Positions 41,067-43,494 of a DNA stretch of 43,494 nt are shown in pieces. The stretch covers positions 1-43,494 of the forward strand of contig NZ_JPUF01000035.1 of NCBI RefSeq assembly GCF_014737315.1. Reading direction: 5' to 3'. Numbering within the stretch: position 1 is the stretch's first letter; every line of letters starts with the position of its first letter. The stretch is from Treponema zioleckii. Lineage in GTDB: Bacteria; Spirochaetota; Spirochaetia; Treponematales; Treponemataceae. The translations under genes were made by a program, and so were the position numbers. The notes under the pieces are model-generated. The model made no database searches and was not told the DNA's origin. It was given only the letters and a program-made list of their open reading frames with translations.

Positions 41067-41945
41067 CTATTTGCTTTCATTTTGTTTTGCTTCGTTCCAA
41101 ATATTCATCATTGCGGAAAGTTTTTCTTTTGAAAACGGAATTCCTCGCTCGGCCATCTTTTTTTCGACGTATGAAAAGCGTCTGTAAAATTTGCGGTTTG
41201 CCCTGTCGAGCGCGAGTGTCGGGTCAACACCCAGATAGCGGGCGTAGTTTACCGAGGCAAGAAAAAAATCCCCGATTTCTTCTTCTAGATGCAGCTGTGC
41301 GTCGTTCAAAGCTTCGTTTCCGCCGCTTAAAGTGAACGGCTCGTCCGACGGTAATTTTTTTAGCTCCCGGACTTTACGCGCGGCTTCCTGAACTTCGGAA
41401 ATTTCTTCGCTGATTTTTCCGAGAAACTGAGACGGGCTTTGCCAGTCAAAATTCTTTTTGGCGGCTTTTTTGACCATTTTGAACGCTTTCAATAATGGCG
41501 GAAATCCTTGTGGCACTTGGTCAAGGACGGAATCGGTCTTTCGGCCTTCAACGTCATCCTTGATTTTGTCCCACTGGGTGAGCACTTCGCCGGTCGTAAT
41601 TTTTTCGCCTTCGTTCTTAAAAACGTGCGGGTGCCGGCGGATTAATTTTTCGTTCACTTCTTCAAAAATCTCGCTGAGCTTAAAGTCGCCGTTCTGTTCG
41701 TACATGTACGCCGTTAGAAGCAGGTTGAACATTACGTCGCCGAGTTCTTCGCGGATATGCGGGGTGTCGTTTTGGGTAATCGCGTCGATTGCCTCAAAGG
41801 TTTCTTCCATTAGGTCTCGGCGAAGGGATTCTGGGGTTTGGTCTTTATCCCAAGGGCAGCCGTTTTGTGAGCGGAGGGTCTTTACGGTTCTGAGAAGTGA
41901 CAAAAATGACTGTGCGCAGAGATTTTCTTCATCATTTTTATTCAA
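41067..41945 (-). CDS. mazG: Nucleoside triphosphate pyrophosphohydrolase MazG
   Basis: 292 residues. MazG hydrolyses (d)NTPs to monophosphates and cleans the nucleotide pool. The N-terminal domain has CPWDKDQTPESLRRDLMEET and the metal-binding EELGDVMFNLLLTAYMYEQN. The second MazG-like domain has KVKAE-type residues replaced by EVQEAARKVRELKKL and EEIGDFFLASVNYARYLGVD, then LDRANRKFYRRFSYVEKKM. Its ATG lies 2 bases after the pth stop, so translation is probably coupled. Confidence 0.93.
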   Translation of the reverse strand: MNKNDEENLCAQSFLSLLRTVKTLRSQNGCPWDKDQTPESLRRDLMEETFEAIDAITQNDTPHIREELGDVMFNLLLTAYMYEQNGDFKLSEIFEEVNEKLIRRHPHVFKNEGEKITTGEVLTQWDKIKDDVEGRKTDSVLDQVPQGFPPLLKAFKMVKKAAKKNFDWQSPSQFLGKISEEISEVQEAARKVRELKKLPSDEPFTLSGGNEALNDAQLHLEEEIGDFFLASVNYARYLGVDPTLALDRANRKFYRRFSYVEKKMAERGIPFSKEKLSAMMNIWNEAKQNESK

Positions 41946-41947
41946 TT

Positions 41948-42610
41948 TTATTTCTCCACGATTTTTCGTTTGCTCCAGCCCTGCAGAAGTTTTTTCTGCC
42001 CGTCCTCGTTCGAAAGAAGAAATTTTGCGAACATCTTCGTTGTTTCTCCAAAAACTTGTGCGAGGATTATGCGTTCGTCCTGCGTGAACGATGAGAGAAC
42101 GTAGTCAGCGATGTCTTTTCCCTCTGGTTTTGTGAGCCCGAAGCGGAGTCGCCAGAAATCTGCCGTGCCGAGTACGGCTTTTGTTGAGCGAAGCCCGTTG
42201 TGGCCACCGAGTCCACCGCTCCATTTTAGACTGGCGGTTCCCATTGGAAGTTCCAGCTCATCGTGAACGACAAGAATTTCCTCCGGATTGATTTTGTAAA
42301 AGCGGGCAAGTTCGCCGATTGCTTCTCCGCTTAAATTCATGTAAGTGAGCGGTTTTAAAAAATAGATTTTCTCCGGAGCGTCTTCCGGGATGTGCGGGGC
42401 AGAGCCGTCTTTTTTTGCGTAAATTCCAGTCTGTGCGAACCATTCTGCGAGTGTCGCTGTTTCTACGACGGCATAGTCGCCTTTGAATTTTTGTTGCCAG
42501 TTGAGTTTTTCATAAAAAGGAAGCTGCGACGCGAACTGCCATGCAACGTTGTGGCGTGTGTCCTTGTATTCAGCTCCGTAATTTCCTAAAAATGTAACAA
42601 GTTTTATCAT
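41948..42610 (-). CDS. pth: Peptidyl-tRNA hydrolase
   Basis: 220 residues. It recycles peptidyl-tRNA that falls off ribosomes. The catalytic region reads FLGNYGAEYKDTRHNVAWQF (His and Asn of TRHN; Tyr replaces Pro in the usual GNPG). PLTYMNLSGEAIG, VVHDELELPMGTASLKWSGG and GGHNGLRS follow as expected. It is somewhat longer than the usual 190 residues because of a loop near residues 55-80. First gene of a two-gene unit with mazG, divergent from deoD. Confidence 0.94.
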   Translation of the reverse strand: MIKLVTFLGNYGAEYKDTRHNVAWQFASQLPFYEKLNWQQKFKGDYAVVETATLAEWFAQTGIYAKKDGSAPHIPEDAPEKIYFLKPLTYMNLSGEAIGELARFYKINPEEILVVHDELELPMGTASLKWSGGLGGHNGLRSTKAVLGTADFWRLRFGLTKPEGKDIADYVLSSFTQDERIILAQVFGETTKMFAKFLLSNEDGQKKLLQGWSKRKIVEK

Positions 42611-42670
42611 TGTAGAAAAGATTTTACTTTGTTCGCCGACTGCTTACAAGTGCATAAAATTTTAAAAGTG

Positions 42671-42679
42671 TGGTAAAAT
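42671..42679 (+). promoter_or_regulatory. Possible extended -10 promoter for deoD
   Basis: TGGTAAAAT fits the extended -10 form, 46 bases before the deoD ATG. No strong -35 is visible, as is common for extended -10 promoters. Confidence 0.35.
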
Positions 42680-42724
42680 TTCTTTTCAGAAAAATTTTGA
42701 ATCATTCTTTTTAGTGAGGAAAAT

Positions 42725-43465
42725 ATGAACGAAAATAAAATGACTCCGCACAGCGCAAAGACTCCAACTCCGCACAATAGTGCGAGCAAGGGCGAAATTG
42801 CAAAGACAGTGCTTTTGCCGGGCGACCCGATGCGGGCAAAATACATCGCGGAGAATTTCCTTACGGACGCTCGTGAAGTTACTTCCGTCCGCGGAATGAA
42901 GGGCTTTACGGGAAAATACGCCGGAAAGGAAGTTTCGGTGATGGGAAGCGGAATGGGCGGACCGAGCGCTGGAATCTACTCCTTCGAGCTTTTTAAATTT
43001 TATGAGGCTGAAAAAATAATCAGAATCGGAACGGCGGGCGGTTACAAAGAAAGTCAGCTTCCGGGCGACCTGATTTTTGCGATGACGGCTTCGACTGATT
43101 CGAATTATGCGTATCAGTATGCTTTGCCGGGAACGTTCTCTCCTTCGGCTGATTTTTCGCTCCTAAAAAAAGCCTCCGACTTTGCGGGCCAAAAAAATAT
43201 CCGCTTTGAGGCCGGTGCGATTCTTTCGAGCGACATGTATTCCGAGTACAACGCTCTGGGCGAAGAAGCGTGGACAAAGTGGGCGAGAATGGGCGTTCTT
43301 GCGCAGGACATGGAAACCTACGCGCTTTACTGCAACGCCGCTTACCTCGGAAAAAAAGCCCTTTCAATCCTTACGATGGTCGCAAACTGCGTTACGGGAG
43401 CAACTACGGATTTTTCATTCAAATCCCTGAACCCAATGATAGAAACCGCACTGTGCTTGGTGTAA
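42725..43465 (+). CDS. deoD: Purine nucleoside phosphorylase, DeoD type
   Basis: 246 residues. It splits purine nucleosides with phosphate into base and (deoxy)ribose 1-phosphate for salvage. Family motifs are LLPGDPMRAKYIAENFL (phosphate site), VMGSGMGGPSAGIYSFELF, RIGTAGGYK and DMETYALYCNAAYLGKK. The first 20 or so residues (Thr, Pro and Ser-rich) are an extension compared with E. coli DeoD, though the ATG at 42725 has a good GAGGA ribosome binding site. The gene is complete, stopping 29 bases before the window ends. It is divergent from pth. Confidence 0.95.
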   Translation: MNENKMTPHSAKTPTPHNSASKGEIAKTVLLPGDPMRAKYIAENFLTDAREVTSVRGMKGFTGKYAGKEVSVMGSGMGGPSAGIYSFELFKFYEAEKIIRIGTAGGYKESQLPGDLIFAMTASTDSNYAYQYALPGTFSPSADFSLLKKASDFAGQKNIRFEAGAILSSDMYSEYNALGEEAWTKWARMGVLAQDMETYALYCNAAYLGKKALSILTMVANCVTGATTDFSFKSLNPMIETALCLV

Positions 43466-43478
43466 TGTTTAGGACGTC

Positions 43479-43494
43479 CGCATTATAAACTTGT
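43479..43494. repeat. Start of a possible third palindromic element, cut by window edge
   Basis: The last 16 bases, CGCATTATAAACTTGT, are identical to the left end of copy 2 (38713-38728). The GCATTA end sequence is in the same orientation. The rest would lie outside the window. Confidence 0.6.

Overview
The window looks like chromosome from a carbohydrate-fermenting Treponema (Spirochaetota), probably a gut or rumen species. Four things point this way. The block alaS - parvulin-type PPIase - nusB - TPR lipoprotein - groES - RpoS-type sigma factor resembles the arrangement I recall from T. pallidum (from memory, not checked here). The alanyl-tRNA synthetase is the short form I associate with spirochetes. 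There are many lipoproteins and porin-like proteins. Pectin/arabinan degradation genes sit beside a chemoreceptor. Genes lie on both strands and intergenic spacers are AT-rich. I see no rRNA, CRISPR array, phage or transposase gene.

Layout. 1-4.2 kb: two genes broken by frameshifts (an unknown helical protein; a membrane-anchored lipase), then a two-gene unit for a small lipoprotein and a beta-barrel-like protein. 4.2-8 kb: a palindromic repeat, cbiB, and a large membrane-anchored OmpA-domain protein. 8-15.3 kb: alaS, surA-like, nusB, TPR lipoprotein (frameshifted near its end), groES and the sigma factor, the last behind a near-perfect sigma-54 promoter. 15.3-21.8 kb, minus strand: dnaE - yggT-like - recG, with recG and the sigma gene ending on a shared TTAA. 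22.3-26 kb: a modular pectate lyase lipoprotein diverging from an unknown lipoprotein, then a 178-bp tandem repeat. 26.3-34.6 kb, minus strand: a five-gene unit of two-repeat lipoprotein - porin-like protein - GH43 arabinanase - sugar-binding protein - chemoreceptor. 35-43.5 kb: gatB, tRNA-Arg, HAD phosphatase, a compact FGGY kinase, a small unknown protein, prs, pth-mazG and deoD.

How the genes could work together. The pectate lyase and GH43 arabinanase would cut pectin backbone and arabinan side chains at the cell surface. The two-repeat lipoprotein may hold the polysaccharide, since its repeat also appears inserted in the arabinanase. The porin-like protein would admit oligosaccharides, the periplasmic binding protein would capture them, and the chemoreceptor would steer the cell. 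No permease is present, so the binding protein may serve sensing. This is a spirochete analogue of a polysaccharide utilization locus, without SusC/SusD.

The window is also rich in small intergenic repeats: a 180-185 bp palindromic element in two inverted copies 34 kb apart (a third may start at the right edge), a short repeat ending in GGAATGAC, a 178-bp tandem pair, and an ATCTGCGT-rich repeat. Three genes are broken at or next to runs of 6-7 A or T, which may be biology or sequence error.
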